Made by a program: the position numbers and the translations under genes | The notes under the pieces: generated by a model | Database searches by the model: none | What the model was told of the DNA's origin: nothing | The model's input: the letters and a program-made list of their open reading frames with translations, nothing else | In this document: positions 62,197 through 64,000 of the stretch, in pieces | Numbering within the stretch: the first letter of the stretch is position 1 | How the letters are laid out: every line of letters begins with the position of its first letter | Source of the DNA: Cryomorpha sp963748925 | GTDB taxonomy: Bacteria > Bacteroidota > Bacteroidia > Flavobacteriales_D > Cryomorphaceae | Direction: 5' to 3' | NCBI GenBank assembly: GCA_963748925.1 | Contig: CAVVKG010000002.1 | Coordinates: 141,189 to 205,188, forward strand | Length of the DNA: 64,000 nucleotides

Positions 62197-63777
62197 ATGA
62201 AAGGATGTTTAATAATTCCTGTGTTAATCCTTTCAATAAGCACGGGATTCGGACAAAAAGCGGAAATCAGTGATTATGATTCCTCATCTGTCAACTGGTA
62301 CAACAAGGACTTATCTAGTGATAATATACTCGGTTCAAGCATTGATAAAGCTTACACTGAAATCCTCAACGATTTAACTCCAAAGAAAATAGTTACTGTG
62401 GCTGTAATTGATGGAGGTGTTGATATACATCACAAAGACTTGGAAGGTCGCATATGGATTAATGAAGATGAAATTCCTGATAATGGAATAGACGATGATA
62501 AGAACGGGTACATTGACGATATCCATGGCTGGAATTTCATTGGTAACAAATCAGGAGAAAATATTTTCTATGAAAATTTAGAGATTACTAGAATTGTGAA
62601 ATCTAAGGATGTAAGCTACAGTGGCTACGCTAAAGCAAAAGAGCTTTATGACCTAGAACTAGCTAAAAGACAAAAGCATAAAGAAAATTATGAAAATTTT
62701 AAAGCAGTATGGGAAAGGTCGAAAAAAGTAATAAAGGATAACACAGGGATTATCGTGCGAAATCAGCAAGACTTAACCAAAGTGAATTCGAATAACGAAG
62801 ATGTTATTAACGCAAAAAATTTCTTGAATAGTAAGTTTTCTCAAGGTGTTGAGGATGATTATATTGATCAACTTATTATTAACAATAGCATATACTTAGA
62901 CTATTACTTGAATTTAAATTTTGAACCGAGAGATTTAGTCGGTGATGATCCACTTGATTTTAGCGACAAATTTTATGGAAATAATGATGTTAAAGGAATA
63001 AGATCTAACCACGGTACTTCTGTTGCGGGTATTATTGCTGCTAAAAGAAACAATGGTATTGGAATAGATGGTGTAGTTGACAATGTAAGACTCATGATAT
63101 TAAAATCTACCCCTAAAGGAGATGAAAGAGACAAAGATGTGGCTCTTTCGATTATGTATGCAGTTGACAATGGTGCTGACATAATAAACATGAGTTTTGG
63201 TAAAGATTTGTCTCCTCAAAAAGAGTTCGTCGATATAGCTGTTCAACACGCTGAAGAAAATGGTGTATTAATTATTCATAGTGCTGGCAACAATGGGCAA
63301 GACTTAGACAAAAATGAAAAATTCCCGAGTGATATTTACTTAAACGGTAGTGAACCTTCTAACTGGTTGAATGTTGGAGCTACTCAAAGTGAGTTGGATA
63401 ATGAAGTAATAGGTAGATTTTCGAATTACGGGCTTGAGCATGTTGACATTTATGCACCTGGTGTAGATTTGATCTCATTAGACTCATCAAACACGTATAA
63501 CCAATCTAGCGGAACAAGTATCGCTGCACCTGTAGCTAGCGGTATTGCTGCTCTAATACTATCATATTACCCTGAACTAACACCACAGGAGCTAATCACA
63601 ATACTTATAGAGAGCTCATATAAAATTAAAAAACCTAAAAAAGTTTTAGTGCCTGGCTTATCAAGTGATGAAAGGGACAAAATGAAATTTTCAACTCTTT
63701 CTAAAAGTGGTGGTGTAATAAATGCCTACGATGCTTTTAAATATATCCAGGAGGATTTATCCGTCAATAAAAAATGA
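62197..63777 (+). CDS. Subtilisin-family (S8) serine protease
   Basis: A 526-residue protein with a signal peptide (ending GFGQ). The catalytic triad is complete: D72 in VAVIDGGVD, H272 in SNHGTSVAGI and S441 in GTSIAAPVASG; the oxyanion Asn lies in SAGNNG. The Asp-to-His distance is 200 residues because of a charged helical insertion (LAKRQKHKENYENFKAVW and following) after the GNGIDDDKNGYIDDIHGWNF calcium-like loop. No T9SS tail is visible, so it is probably periplasmic. The insertion is typical of a Bacteroidota subgroup of S8 proteases. Substrates are unknown. Confidence 0.9.
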   Translation: MKGCLIIPVLILSISTGFGQKAEISDYDSSSVNWYNKDLSSDNILGSSIDKAYTEILNDLTPKKIVTVAVIDGGVDIHHKDLEGRIWINEDEIPDNGIDDDKNGYIDDIHGWNFIGNKSGENIFYENLEITRIVKSKDVSYSGYAKAKELYDLELAKRQKHKENYENFKAVWERSKKVIKDNTGIIVRNQQDLTKVNSNNEDVINAKNFLNSKFSQGVEDDYIDQLIINNSIYLDYYLNLNFEPRDLVGDDPLDFSDKFYGNNDVKGIRSNHGTSVAGIIAAKRNNGIGIDGVVDNVRLMILKSTPKGDERDKDVALSIMYAVDNGADIINMSFGKDLSPQKEFVDIAVQHAEENGVLIIHSAGNNGQDLDKNEKFPSDIYLNGSEPSNWLNVGATQSELDNEVIGRFSNYGLEHVDIYAPGVDLISLDSSNTYNQSSGTSIAAPVASGIAALILSYYPELTPQELITILIESSYKIKKPKKVLVPGLSSDERDKMKFSTLSKSGGVINAYDAFKYIQEDLSVNKK

Positions 63778-64000
63778 AAACTCCCAGAAGAAGGAACAAG
63801 ACATTAAGGACATTATGATGATTCCTAACTTGCTCTAGGTAGTTCATAGAAGTCTTCGTTTAATCCCATATCCACACGAAGCTAAGCGGCTTCATGACTA
63901 ACGACCGTTTGGGAGTGCATATAAGGAGTAAATAACAATGCACTTGTGCTGAGGCTCTCGAAGTAATTGTTTGTTATCCGCAGATTTCTGGGTGTAAAGA
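63778..64000. other. Terminal intergenic region with dispersed repeat
   Basis: No gene. The last 120 bases (63881-64000) are the third copy of the dispersed repeat; it runs on past the edge of the window. Confidence 0.6.
63881..64000. repeat. Second dispersed repeat family, copy 3
   Basis: Aligns with 41931-42050 across its length. Its 21-base core (63943-63963) is the exact reverse complement of the core at 27177-27197. Confidence 0.75.

Overview
The window comes from a member of the Bacteroidota, most likely a gliding or marine member of the Flavobacteriia/Cytophagia sort. Three things show this. Two large secreted proteins end in type IX secretion (T9SS) sorting domains, one of type A and one of the gliding-motility-associated type B. 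There are a TonB-dependent receptor with an N-terminal carboxypeptidase-like repeat, many short lipoproteins and DUF3857/transglutaminase proteins. Promoters of the TTTG-N19-TAnnTTTG kind occur, and ribosome binding sites are mostly absent. No rRNA, tRNA, CRISPR array or intact transposase was seen.

Layout. 0-5 kb: an SPFH/band-7 protein with a 56-residue Arc-like partner, a CreD-like membrane protein, an AraC-type regulator, a TUDOR-like small protein and a single-domain response regulator. 5.4-9 kb: a compact three-gene unit (lipoprotein, TonB-dependent receptor, Fur-family repressor) with a perfect 7-1-7 palindrome next to its promoter and a strong terminator behind it; this looks like a self-regulated zinc (or other metal) uptake operon. 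9.5-16.8 kb: a 1482-residue secreted PhoX-like protein, a di-haem cytochrome c peroxidase and a leucine-rich-repeat protein. 16.8-27 kb: ordinary envelope genes, two genes broken at G runs, a fossil acetyltransferase tail, a repeat-filled 1.2 kb gap and a CASTOR/POLLUX-type channel protein.

27.2-36 kb is the most unusual part and is visibly AT-rich. It holds a stand-alone degenerate GGDEF/palm-fold protein translationally coupled to a 472-residue unknown, three unrelated-looking proteins that each carry an exact R-x4-H HEPN motif, an unknown 185-residue protein, and a 1018-residue fused restriction-modification enzyme. I read it as a defence island and as the best candidate for an undescribed system. 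36-50 kb: outer-membrane proteins, a DUF3857-transglutaminase protein, TonB-C-like proteins, YceI, GNAT acetyltransferases with cassette-like hairpins, HPF/RaiA, a KAS III enzyme, and an L-type-lectin adhesin.

51-60.8 kb is a heavy-metal efflux island: a Cys/His-rich DUF6660-like protein, a CzcA-type RND pump fused to its own outer-membrane channel, a His-rich adaptor, a PII-like protein, a SpoIIAA-like protein and a P1B-4 type ATPase (SPC and HEGST motifs). Motifs in both pumps point to divalent ions such as Co, Zn or Cd rather than copper. Related sequences in inverted orientation lie on both sides of this island. The window ends with a membrane protein, a subtilisin-like protease and a dispersed repeat that also occurs near 27.2 and 42.0 kb.
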